Both the position numbers and the translations under genes were made by a program. The notes under the pieces were generated by a model. The model was not told where the DNA came from. It saw only the letters and a list, made by a program, of their open reading frames with translations, and searched no databases. DNA of 64,000 bases from Paraburkholderia bannensis (GTDB lineage Bacteria > Pseudomonadota > Gammaproteobacteria > Burkholderiales > Burkholderiaceae), in NCBI RefSeq assembly GCF_014200455.1, contig NZ_JACHBW010000008.1, positions 1 through 64,000 of the forward strand. Reading direction: 5' to 3'. Below are positions 24,789 to 34,300 of the stretch, in pieces; within the stretch, counting starts at the first letter, position 1; every line of letters begins with the position of its first letter.

Positions 24789-25694
24789 ATGTCCGATACT
24801 GTCGCGCGCCCGCTTGGTGCGGCGCGCACGCAGCGCAAATCGACGGTGCGTAGCAAGCAGAGCCGCGCGGCGCTCTGGTTCCTGCTGCCTGGCTGCGCGC
24901 TATTCACGCTCTGCGTGCTTTATCCGATCGTCAACAGCATCGCGCTGAGTTTCTACAACTGGGACGGCATGACGCCGAAGACCTTTGTGGGCCTCGCGAA
25001 CTATGTCGAGCTGTTCCAGACCGACACCTTCTACACCGCGCTCAAGAACAATCTGCTGTGGCTCGTGCTTTTCCTGCTCGCACCGCCAGTCGGGCTGATG
25101 TTTGCGCTGTATCTGAACCAGCGCGTGGGCGGCATCCGCATCGTCAAGTCGCTGTTTTTCGCGCCCTTTGTGCTCTCGGGCGTAGTGGTGGGGCTGGTGT
25201 TCTCGTGGTTCTACGATCCCACCTTTGGCCTGCTGCGCCTGATTGTGGGGCATGGCGTGGCGGTGCTGGGCGACCCGAAACTCGTCACGCCCGGCATTAT
25301 CCTTGCCGCGCTATGGCCGCAGACGCCGTTCTGCATGGTGCTCTATCTCACGGGCCTCACGTCGATCAACCCGGAAATCGTCGAAGCCGCGCGCATGGAA
25401 GGCGCGAAGGGCATCAAGCTTTTCTGGCACGTGATCCTGCCGCAACTGCGCCCCGTGACCTTTATGGCGATCGTGCTGACCGTGATCGGCGCGCTGCGCA
25501 GCTTCGATCTGATTGCGGTGATGAGCGGCGGTGGTCCGTTCGATAGCTCCACCGTGCTCGCTTACTACATGTACGACCAGGCGATCAAGTATTACCGCGA
25601 AGGCTATTCAGCCTCGATTGCCGTGGTGCTGTTCGCCATCATGCTTGTCTACATCGTGTTCCATCTGCGCCGCATGCTGCGCGAAGAACGCTGA
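24789..25694 (+). CDS. ABC sugar transporter permease 1 (MalF/GanP-like)
   Basis: 301 residues with six membrane segments. The coupling helix motif EAARMEGAKGIKLFWHVILPQLRP (the EAA loop) contacts the ATPase. The N-terminus is basic, then a hydrophobic helix ALWFLLPGCALFTLCVLYPI and the FYNWDGMTPKTFVGLANYVELF segment common to sugar permeases. A 119-bp gap from the binding protein gene is the largest inside the operon; it is AT-rich near 24725-24780 and may hold a secondary promoter or processing site. Confidence 0.9.
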   Translation: MSDTVARPLGAARTQRKSTVRSKQSRAALWFLLPGCALFTLCVLYPIVNSIALSFYNWDGMTPKTFVGLANYVELFQTDTFYTALKNNLLWLVLFLLAPPVGLMFALYLNQRVGGIRIVKSLFFAPFVLSGVVVGLVFSWFYDPTFGLLRLIVGHGVAVLGDPKLVTPGIILAALWPQTPFCMVLYLTGLTSINPEIVEAARMEGAKGIKLFWHVILPQLRPVTFMAIVLTVIGALRSFDLIAVMSGGGPFDSSTVLAYYMYDQAIKYYREGYSASIAVVLFAIMLVYIVFHLRRMLREER

Positions 25695-25713
25695 AACAAG
25701 GGAGTTTTCGCAC

Positions 25714-26565
25714 ATGTATCCGCTTCCCGTCGAACGCTGGAAACCGGCGAATCGCGTGCTCTACAAGATCTCGCTGCCCATTGCGCTCATTATCTGGCTG
25801 CTGCCGATGCTCGCCGTGCTCGTCACTTCGATCCGCTCAACCGACGAGTTGCAACAGGGCGATTACTGGGGGTGGCCGAAGCATTTTGCGCTTCTGGAGA
25901 ACTACGGCGCGGCGCTCACGCAGACGCCCATGCTTCATTACTTCGCCAATAGCGTGCTGATTACGGTGCCTTCGGTGCTTGGCGCGATCGCGCTGGCCTC
26001 GATGGCGGGCTTCGCGCTCTCCACCTATCGCTTTCGCGGCAACACCGCCGTGCTGTTCGCCTTTGTCGCGGGCAACTTCGTGCCGATCCAGATCCTCATG
26101 ATTCCGGTGCGCGATATGGCGCTGCGCGTGGGGCTCTACAACACGGTCTGGGCGCTCATCATTTTTCACGTCTCGTTTCAGACCGGATTTTGCACATTGT
26201 TTCTGCGCAATTTCATCAAGCAGTTGCCGTTCGAGCTGATCGAAGCGGCGCGCGTGGAAGGCGCAAGCGAATGGACCATCTACTGGCGCATCGTTATGCC
26301 GCTGGTGCGGCCCGCGCTCGCGGCGCTCGGCATTCTGGTCTTTACCTTTGTCTGGAACGACTACTTCTGGGCCCTGTGCCTCACGCAAGGCGACGATGCC
26401 GCGCCCATCACCGTAGGCGTGGCCGCCCTCAAGGGGCAGTGGACCACGGCGTGGAATCTGGTGGCGGCGGGCTCGGTGCTCGCGGCGCTGCCTTCCGTGC
26501 TGATGTTCTTCGCCATGCAGAAACACTTTGTCGCGGGACTGACCTTCGGCGCCAGCAAGGGCTGA
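25714..26565 (+). CDS. ABC sugar transporter permease 2 (MalG/GanQ-like)
   Basis: 283 residues from ATG 25714 with AAGGGAG upstream, 19 bp after permease 1. Six membrane segments and the EAA loop EAARVEGASEWTIYWRIVMPLVRP are visible, with FVWNDYFWALCL near the end as in MalG-type permeases. It pairs with permease 1 as the membrane channel. Confidence 0.9.
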   Translation: MYPLPVERWKPANRVLYKISLPIALIIWLLPMLAVLVTSIRSTDELQQGDYWGWPKHFALLENYGAALTQTPMLHYFANSVLITVPSVLGAIALASMAGFALSTYRFRGNTAVLFAFVAGNFVPIQILMIPVRDMALRVGLYNTVWALIIFHVSFQTGFCTLFLRNFIKQLPFELIEAARVEGASEWTIYWRIVMPLVRPALAALGILVFTFVWNDYFWALCLTQGDDAAPITVGVAALKGQWTTAWNLVAAGSVLAALPSVLMFFAMQKHFVAGLTFGASKG

Positions 26566-26646
26566 GCTCCTGTCCGGCATTGCTGCGCCGAAGGTCCTTT
26601 TTCCTGTCCAACGCCTGATCACACTACTCGAACCGGGTTTTCACTC

Positions 26647-28614
26647 ATGCAAATCGGTGTCTGCTACTACCCCGAACAATGGCCGCGCACGATGTGGGCC
26701 GACGACGCGCGCCGCATGGCCGAACTGGGCATCTCGCACGTGCGCATCGCTGAATTCGCCTGGAGCCGCATGGAGCCGCGCGCGGGAGAATACGACTGGA
26801 CATGGCTCGACGACGCGATCGAAACGCTCGCCGCGCAAGGCCTGAAAATCGTGCTCGGCACGCCCACGGCTTCGCCGCCGAAATGGCTGGTCGAGCGCGA
26901 TCCCGAGATGCTGCCGGTGCGCGCGGACGGCACGCGCTGGAATTATGGATCGCGCCGCCATTACGATATCGCCAGCGAAACGTATCGTAAGGAATGCATA
27001 CGGATTACGAAGGCAATGGCGCAGCGCTATGGGCGCCATCCTGCGGTGGTCGCGTGGCAAACCGACAACGAACTCGGTTGTCACGATACCGTGCCCAGCT
27101 ACTCGCCCGCTGCGCAACGGCGCTTCCAGGCCTGGCTGCAACAGCGCCATGGCAGCGTCGAATCGCTCAACACCGCGTGGGGCAACGTGTTCTGGAGCAT
27201 GGAGTATCCGGCGTTCGAATCGATCGGCCTGCCGATGCTCACGCCCACCGACGCCAATCCCTCCCATCTGCTCGATTTTCGCCGCTACATGTCCGACGAA
27301 GTGGCGAGTTTCCATCGCGAGCAGGCCGACGTGCTGCGCCGTCACGCTCCGGGCGTCGACGTGCTGCACAACTTCATGGGCTTTTTCACTACCTTCGATC
27401 ACTATCGCTTCGCGGCTGACAAGGCGATCGACGTCGCCACATGGGATAGCTATCCGATCGCCCGCACCGAAGTCATCGGCCTGCCCGAAGCGGACAAGGC
27501 GCGCTACGCACGCACGGCGCATCCCGATGTCTCGGCCTTCGATCATGACCGCTATCGCGCCATCGGTGGGGGGCGCTTCTGGGTCATGGAGCAGCAGGCG
27601 GGACCGGTGAACTGGGCGCCCTGGAATCCTGTTCCCGCGCCGGGCATGGTGCGCCTTTGGGCTTACGAGGCCTTTGCGCATGGTGCGGAACTGGTCTCGT
27701 ACTTCCGTTGGCGACAGTGTCCTTATGCGCAGGAACAGATGCATTCGGGCCTGAATCTGCCGAACAACGAGCTATCGCCAGGCGGCAAGGAAGTGGCGCG
27801 CGCGGCGCAGGAAATCGCGCAGAGCGAGGTGCTGCGCACGCTGGCCGCGCCCGTGCGCGCGCCGGTAGCGCTGGTGTTCGACTACGAGACGCAATGGATG
27901 TTCGAGATCCAGCGTCACGGCGCGGGCTTCGACTATCAAACGCTGGCGTTCGAATACTACCGGGCCCTGCGCGAACAGGGACTGGATATCGATATCGTGT
28001 CGCGGCACGCGGATCTTTCGCACTATCGGCTGGTGGTCGTGCCGTCACTGGCCGTGATCGACGATGCATTCGTCGACCAGATCGAGCGCAGCGACGCGCA
28101 ATGGGTATTCGGCCCGCGCAGCGGCTCCAGGACGGCCGATTTCGCGATTCCCGGCACGTTGCCGCCCGGCGCGCTGCAGCGCGTGCTGCCGCTGCAGGTG
28201 CTCGAAGTCGAATCGCTGCGGCCCACGCTTGCCCCGGCATTGAGCGTAGGTGACGTTCACGGCACGGCGCTGCATTGGCGCGAACACGTGCGCGCAAACC
28301 CGGGCGCACACGTGCATGCCGAATTCGCCGATGGATGGGCCGCGTTGCTCTCGCATGGGCGTGTGCATTACGTGGCTGCGTGGCTCACGCACGATCTGCA
28401 TCGCACCGTGCTGTCCGATGCCGCGCGCGCAGCGGGCCTCACGCTGCAGAGCTTGCCCGAAGGCTTGCGCCTGGCCAGGCGCGGCGGCTTGACGTTCGCC
28501 TTCAATTTCGGTGAAGCGCGCGCGATCGCACCCGCACCCGCCAATGCGCAATTCGTGCTGGGCGAGGCGTCGCTGGGCACCGGTGACGTGTGCGCCTGGC
28601 GCGATCCGCAATAG
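26647..28614 (+). CDS. ganA: Beta-galactosidase, glycoside hydrolase family 42
   Basis: 655 residues, the usual GH42 length, with no signal peptide, so it acts in the cytoplasm. The TIM-barrel start IGVCYYPEQWPRTMWADDAR and RIAEFAWSRMEP are diagnostic. The acid/base is E142 (WQTDNELGCH) and the nucleophile E315 (FWVMEQQAG). A trimerisation domain (APVALVFDYETQWMFEIQ) and a C-terminal beta domain follow. It would split imported galacto-oligosaccharides to galactose. It lies between the transporter and the GH53 gene, matching ganA of Bacillus. Confidence 0.93.
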   Translation: MQIGVCYYPEQWPRTMWADDARRMAELGISHVRIAEFAWSRMEPRAGEYDWTWLDDAIETLAAQGLKIVLGTPTASPPKWLVERDPEMLPVRADGTRWNYGSRRHYDIASETYRKECIRITKAMAQRYGRHPAVVAWQTDNELGCHDTVPSYSPAAQRRFQAWLQQRHGSVESLNTAWGNVFWSMEYPAFESIGLPMLTPTDANPSHLLDFRRYMSDEVASFHREQADVLRRHAPGVDVLHNFMGFFTTFDHYRFAADKAIDVATWDSYPIARTEVIGLPEADKARYARTAHPDVSAFDHDRYRAIGGGRFWVMEQQAGPVNWAPWNPVPAPGMVRLWAYEAFAHGAELVSYFRWRQCPYAQEQMHSGLNLPNNELSPGGKEVARAAQEIAQSEVLRTLAAPVRAPVALVFDYETQWMFEIQRHGAGFDYQTLAFEYYRALREQGLDIDIVSRHADLSHYRLVVVPSLAVIDDAFVDQIERSDAQWVFGPRSGSRTADFAIPGTLPPGALQRVLPLQVLEVESLRPTLAPALSVGDVHGTALHWREHVRANPGAHVHAEFADGWAALLSHGRVHYVAAWLTHDLHRTVLSDAARAAGLTLQSLPEGLRLARRGGLTFAFNFGEARAIAPAPANAQFVLGEASLGTGDVCAWRDPQ

Positions 28615-28689
28615 AGCCTTCGACAAAACCGACCACAAGCGTTGCGGGCAGCACTCATGCGGCTCGCCGGAGACGATGGAGGAGCACAG

Positions 28690-29844
28690 ATGAAAAGAAG
28701 AGAGATGCTGTCCTGGCTGGCCTGCACCGCGCTTGCATCCGGTGCGGCGCCCGGTTTTGCGGCTTCGGCATTGGCGAGCGACGCGCGCGGCAGTGGCGAG
28801 CGCCTGACACTGGGCGCGGATGTATCGACGCTGCTGGAACTGGAAGCGAACGGCGCGAAATTCTACGACCACGGTAAAGCCGACGATTGTCTGCGCATCT
28901 TCAAGCGGCATGGACTGGACGCCATCCGCATCAAGGTCTGGAATGACCCTGGCAATCCTGATTATTTTCCGGCCAATCAAAGCGTCGCGGCAGGCTACAA
29001 CAATGCGAAACATGTACGCGTGCTCGCGCGCCGCGCCGCCGAGCTCGGGCTGCGCGTGCTGATCGACTTTCATTACAGCGACTGGTGGGCCGACCCCGGC
29101 AAGCAGTATCCGCCGCATGCCTGGGCGGGCAAGGATCTCGCGCAAACCTGCGAACTGCTCTCCGACTATACGACGGGCGTGCTGCGCACGCTGCGCGAAG
29201 AGGGTGTGCGCCCCGAATGGGTGCAGACCGGCAACGAAATCACGGGCGGCATGCTCTGGCCGCTCGGCAAATACGATCAGTGGGATAACCTTGCGACGCT
29301 GCTCAAGACCGCACATGATGCAGTGAAAACCGTCGATCCGCACATCAAACACATGCTGCATATCGATAGCGGCGGCGACAACGCCAAAAGCCGCTGGTGG
29401 TTCGACAGCGCCGTGCAGCGCGGCGTGGAATTCGATCTGATCGGGCTCTCGTATTACCCGCAGTGGCAAGGTTCGCTCGACGATCTGCAAAACAACGCCA
29501 ACGATCTGTCCGCGCGCTATGGCAAGGACATCATCGTGGTGGAGACCGCCTATCCGTGGACCACGAGCGACGGCGACCCGGAACCCAACTCGATGACCAA
29601 CACCGGCACGCTCAATTTCCCGCCCACGCCCGAAGGCCAGACGCAGTTCTTCGCCGCGCTCACGAACGTGGTGAAGAGCATCCCGAACGGGCGCGGCAAG
29701 GGCGTGTTCTGGTGGGAACCCGAATGGATCCCCACGCCCAACGTCGGCTGGAAAGTGGGCGCGGGCGACCAGTGGGACAACAACACCCTGTTTGACTTCC
29801 AGGGTCGCGCGTTGTCGTCGATCGACGTGTTCAGAAAGCGCTGA
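28690..29844 (+). CDS. ganB: Arabinogalactan endo-beta-1,4-galactanase, glycoside hydrolase family 53
   Basis: 384 residues from ATG 28690 (GGAGGAGC upstream). A signal peptide (KRREMLSWLACTALASGAAPGFAASALA; the RR pair leaves open Tat export) precedes a GH53 barrel starting LTLGADVSTLLELEANGAKFYD. The acid/base is E183 (QTGNEITGG) and the nucleophile E285 (VVETAYPW). HYSDWWADPGKQYPPHAW is the family block. It cuts beta-1,4-galactan, a pectin side chain, outside the cytoplasm into oligomers for the ABC importer. Last gene of the operon. Confidence 0.93.
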   Translation: MKRREMLSWLACTALASGAAPGFAASALASDARGSGERLTLGADVSTLLELEANGAKFYDHGKADDCLRIFKRHGLDAIRIKVWNDPGNPDYFPANQSVAAGYNNAKHVRVLARRAAELGLRVLIDFHYSDWWADPGKQYPPHAWAGKDLAQTCELLSDYTTGVLRTLREEGVRPEWVQTGNEITGGMLWPLGKYDQWDNLATLLKTAHDAVKTVDPHIKHMLHIDSGGDNAKSRWWFDSAVQRGVEFDLIGLSYYPQWQGSLDDLQNNANDLSARYGKDIIVVETAYPWTTSDGDPEPNSMTNTGTLNFPPTPEGQTQFFAALTNVVKSIPNGRGKGVFWWEPEWIPTPNVGWKVGAGDQWDNNTLFDFQGRALSSIDVFRKR

Positions 29845-29862
29845 AGCTCGGCGCGTTAGCGC

Positions 29863-30525
29863 TTAAAAGCGATACGTCAGGGCGACCTGCGCCACCGGAT
29901 ACCAGTGGTAGCGGGTCACCTTGTCGCTGAACTTCTGTTCTTCGTCGAGGATGTTCTGATCCGTGACGAACGGGTCGTATACCGACGGCACGTTGTAGTC
30001 CACGCGCGGGCGGCCATACGCCACGCCCAGATCGAATGACACGCCCAGGCCCAGTGCGGGCTTCTTGTGACCATAGCCGATGCCGATATACGGCATCACG
30101 TGCGGCAGCGTTACCTTCGCGGACGGCGAGGGGCCGAGCGCCGGCACGCTCGTACCGCCGATGGTGTAGTTGCCTTGCGCGTTGGGCTGAAGCTTCGCAC
30201 TCAGCGAATCGCCGTTGAAAAGTGCGCCAGCCGTCAGGCGGAACGCGCTAGACGCGAACGGAAACACGTCCAGATATGTACCGCCTTGCGCGAGGGTGAG
30301 ACGCCCGTCATAACGGTTATCGTCCACGGTGACGGTGTGGCTCAGGCCGAAACCTTCGGCATCGGCATGCACGCCGAAATGCGGGCTCAAATTGAGCGCC
30401 CCGCCCAGGCCCGCGCCCAGCGTGCCGCCCGTGACATAGACTTCCTGCGCCTGGGCGTGCCCAACGGCCACGCTCGCCAGCAAGGCGCCCAGCGCCAGAT
30501 AAATCGGATGACTAATTGATCTCAC
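29863..30525 (-). CDS. Outer membrane beta-barrel protein of unknown role
   Basis: 220 residues. Signal peptide (IYLALGALLASVAVGHAQAQ) and a mature chain of alternating beta-strand pattern ending VAQVALTYRF with terminal Phe, the mark of BAM-inserted barrels. Phrases such as GIGYGHKKPALGLGVSFDLGVAYG suggest a small 8-10-strand barrel. It is convergent with the galactanase gene (18-bp gap), so a shared terminator region is likely. It is not a classical trimeric porin and no specific family could be named. Confidence 0.75.
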   Translation of the reverse strand: MRSISHPIYLALGALLASVAVGHAQAQEVYVTGGTLGAGLGGALNLSPHFGVHADAEGFGLSHTVTVDDNRYDGRLTLAQGGTYLDVFPFASSAFRLTAGALFNGDSLSAKLQPNAQGNYTIGGTSVPALGPSPSAKVTLPHVMPYIGIGYGHKKPALGLGVSFDLGVAYGRPRVDYNVPSVYDPFVTDQNILDEEQKFSDKVTRYHWYPVAQVALTYRF

Positions 30526-30705
30526 TGCTCTCTCCCTGAAATCAGGAAGCGCTCGCTATGGGCCTCCTGACGCCCATGACTTTACGTGGCGAGCAAAGAA
30601 GTCAATTGGGCGAGATGCAGTCATTTCGCATGGCAAATCGAAATCTTCGTGTAAACAAGATTCGACCCCTTCAGAGGAGGGGCCGATGGTCACTCGATTG
30701 CGAAG

Positions 30706-31107
30706 TCAGTGGAACGTGGCGCAGAGCCGGTCGATCGGCACGACGATCAGCACGCAGGACGAAAACGCCAGGCCAACAGTAAAGGCGACCGCCGCGGTCG
30801 CGCCGCACCATGCGATAAATCGGTCGGGATCGCGCTTGCCTGGCAGCCGCGTGGCGATCACGCGCCAGGCGCGGCCCGCCGCCACGGCAATGACCGCCGA
30901 GACCACCAGCGCGATCAATGACGCGCCAGCCACGATTCTTTCCACCTGGGGCCAGGTCAGCGTCCCGCTGCGCTGGAAATCGTCGCAGGCGTTGGAGATA
31001 AGCGTCACGCAAAGCGCGAGGTGCAGCAGCCAGATAAGCGGCACACCGGCCAGCCCGAGCCAGATCGCGGTGCGGCCGGTTTGGGGCAACGGGAGATCCT
31101 CTTCCAT
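30706..31107 (-). CDS. Small integral membrane protein, function unknown
   Basis: 133 residues from ATG 31107, chosen because AAGGAAA lies just upstream; longer versions start in unlikely Arg/Cys-rich sequence. About three to four membrane segments are seen (AIWLGLAGVPLIWLLHLALCVTLIS, IVAGASLIALVVSAVIAVAAG, FIAWCGATAAVAFTVGLAF, SCVLIVVPI). It is divergent from the glutamate dehydrogenase gene. No family was recognised. Confidence 0.65.
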   Translation of the reverse strand: MEEDLPLPQTGRTAIWLGLAGVPLIWLLHLALCVTLISNACDDFQRSGTLTWPQVERIVAGASLIALVVSAVIAVAAGRAWRVIATRLPGKRDPDRFIAWCGATAAVAFTVGLAFSSCVLIVVPIDRLCATFH

Positions 31108-31304
31108 CCCGGAGTTTCCTTTTAGTCGGGTCGGTCCGTTTCGCCTGATGTTTTCGATCGGCGTATTGAAAGTCATAGCATCGATGCAGCAGATTGCATA
31201 CCCGCACACGGGCCTGCGCACGCAGTCGTCGTTCGATCACCGTGGCGGTGCATAATGAACTCCCTGCCGATAGCAGTCGATGGCCTTCCGCCCAGGAGCC
31301 CGCC

Positions 31305-34300
31305 ATGCAAGCGAGGAACGAGGAATTCGTCGCCCATCTGCTCTCCGATCTCGTGGACTTCGCGCGCGCGCGATTACCCGAATCGACCTTCCAGATCGTC
31401 GAGCCTTTCCTGCGTCACTATTACGATTTCGTCGATGCCGAGGACCTGCGCAGCCGCGCGATCGCCGACCTCTACGGCGCGGCCATGGCGCACTGGCAAA
31501 CCGCCCAGCGCTTCGTGCCCGGCACCGAACGCATGCGGGTCTATAACCCGATCCTCGAACAGCACGGCTGGCATTCGGACCACACCGTCGTCGAGATCGT
31601 CAACGACGACATGCCGTTTCTGGTCGATTCCGTGTCGATGGCCGTCAACAAGCTCGGGCTCGCGCTGCATTCGGCGATGCACCCGGTCTTTCGCATCTGG
31701 CGCGGCCAGGACGGCGCGATTACCCGCGTTGACGTAGGCGGCGCGGGCACCGACGACGGGCAATCGCAACTGGCCTCGTTCATCCATTTCGAAATCGATC
31801 GATGTGGCGACGCAGCAAAGCTCGACGAACTGCGCCACGATATCGCCAGGGTGCTGGGCGATGTGCGCGCCTCGGTGGAGGATTGGCAAAAGATTGTCGA
31901 AGTTGCGCGCGAGACCATCAAGGCCATGAAAGCGCGAGAGAGGAGCGCGGAAGATATCGAATCGCGTGCCTTCCTCGAATGGATGGTGTCCGATCATTTC
32001 ACCTTCCTCGGCCAGCGCGACTACGCACTGGTCGACCACGAAGGCGGCTTTGGCCTGCGCGGCGTGGAAGGATCGGGGCTCGGCATTCTGCGCGAATCCC
32101 GGCGCACGCCCGGCATTCCCGACGTTACGCCATTGCCGCCCGCCGCCAATGAAATCATCCTGGGCGCATGGCCCATTTTTCTGACCAAGGCGAATTCGCG
32201 CGCGACCGTGCATCGCCCGGGTTACCTCGACTATGTGGGCGTCAAACTCGTCGGGGCGGACGGGAGCGTGGTCGGCGAGCGCCGCTTCGTGGGGCTTTAC
32301 ACCTCGACCGTCTACATGGATTCGATCGCCGAGATCCCCATCGTGCGCCGCAAATGCGCGAATATCGTGCGGCGTGCGGGCTTTCTGCCCAAGGGCCATC
32401 TGGGCAAATCCCTCGTGACCGTGCTGGAAACCTGGCCACGCGACGAACTGTTCCAGGCCAGCGAAGACGAGCTTTACGATATCGCGCTCGGCGTTCTGCG
32501 TTTGCAGGAGCATCAGCGCACGCGCCTGTTCGTGCGGCGCGACCGCTTTGGCCGCTTCGTTTCCTGCCTTGTCTACGTGGCGCGCGATAAGTACAACACG
32601 GATTTGCGCCGCAAGATCGCCCACTTGTTGAGCGGGGCCTTCAACGGCGAATCGGTCGAATTCACGCCGCTGCTGTCCGAATCCACGCTCGCACGCATTC
32701 ATTTCGTCGTGCATATCAAATCGGGTGAGATGCCCGAGGTCGACACGCGCGAACTGGAGGCGCGGCTCGTGCAGGTCACGCGCCGCTGGCAGGACGATCT
32801 CGCCGATGCGCTACTCGATGCGTTTGGCGAAGAGCAGGGCACACGCCTGTTGCACCGTTACGCCGATTCCTTTCCTGCTGGTTATCGCGATGACTATCCC
32901 GCCCGCACGGCAGTGCGCGATATCGAGTTGATCGAGCGCGTGCAGGGCACGCGGCGTATCGCCATGAATCTGTATCGGCCTATCGAGGCGGGGCCACGCG
33001 CATTCCGCTTCAAGGTCTATTGCGCGGGCGACGCCATCGCGCTGTCGCGCAGCCTGCCGATGCTGGAACATCTGGGCGTGCGCGTGGACGAAGAGCGGCC
33101 CTATGTGATTCAGGTGCCGGGCTGTGAACCGGCCTGGGTGCATGATTTCGGCCTCGAACTGGCCGACGACGCCGAATTCGATATCGAGCGTGTGAAAGAC
33201 CTGTTCGAAGACGCGTTCGAAGCGGTCTGGACCGCACGCATCGAAAACGACGATTTCAACCGCCTCGTGTTGCGCGCGTATCTCGGTGCACGCGAGGTGA
33301 CGATCCTGCGCGCCTACGCGAAGTATTTGCGCCAGGTCGGTTCGACCTTCAGCGACGCCTATATCGAACGCGCGCTCACCGGCAACCCGGCCATCGCGCG
33401 GCAACTGGTCGAACTGTTCCTGATCCGCTTCGATCCGCGCGCGGGCGACGGCACGGTGGTGACGGCCTCGCGTACGGCCCGCATGGAGCTTGCGCTCAAG
33501 GCCATCGAAGCCGCGCTCGACCAGGTGCCCAATCTCGACGAAGACCGCATCCTGCGTCAGTTTCTCGGCGTCATCAACGCCACGCAGCGCACCAATTATT
33601 TTCGCCGCGATGCCGATGGCGCGCCGCTGCCCGCACTTTCGTTCAAGTTCGATCCCTCGAAAGTGCCGGGCCTGCCCGAACCCAGGCCGATGTTCGAAAT
33701 CTGGGTGTATTCGCCGCGGGTGGAAGGCGTGCACCTGCGCGGCGGACGCGTGGCGCGCGGCGGTCTGCGCTGGTCCGACCGGCGCGAGGACTTCCGCACC
33801 GAAGTGCTGGGCCTCATGAAAGCGCAGATGGTGAAGAACGTCGTGATCGTGCCGGTGGGATCGAAGGGCGGCTTCGTCGTGAAGAATCCGCCGCCCATCA
33901 CGGATCGCGAGGCGTGGATGCGCGAAGGCATCGCATGCTATCAGACCTTTTTGCGCGGGCTGCTCGACCTCACGGACAATCTTGAAAGCAATGTGATCGT
34001 GCCGCCGCCCGATGTCGTGCGCCACGACCAGGACGACCCCTATCTGGTGGTCGCGGCAGACAAGGGCACGGCCACCTTCTCCGATTACGCGAACGCCATT
34101 TCGCAGGAGTATGGGTTCTGGCTCGACGATGCTTTCGCATCGGGCGGCTCGGTTGGCTACGACCACAAGAAAATGGCCATTACGGCGCGTGGCGCGTGGG
34201 AATCGGTCAAGCGCCACTTCCGCGAAATGGGCGTGGACACCCAGACGACCGATTTCACCGTGGCAGGCGTGGGCGATATGTCGGGCGATGTGTTTGGCAA

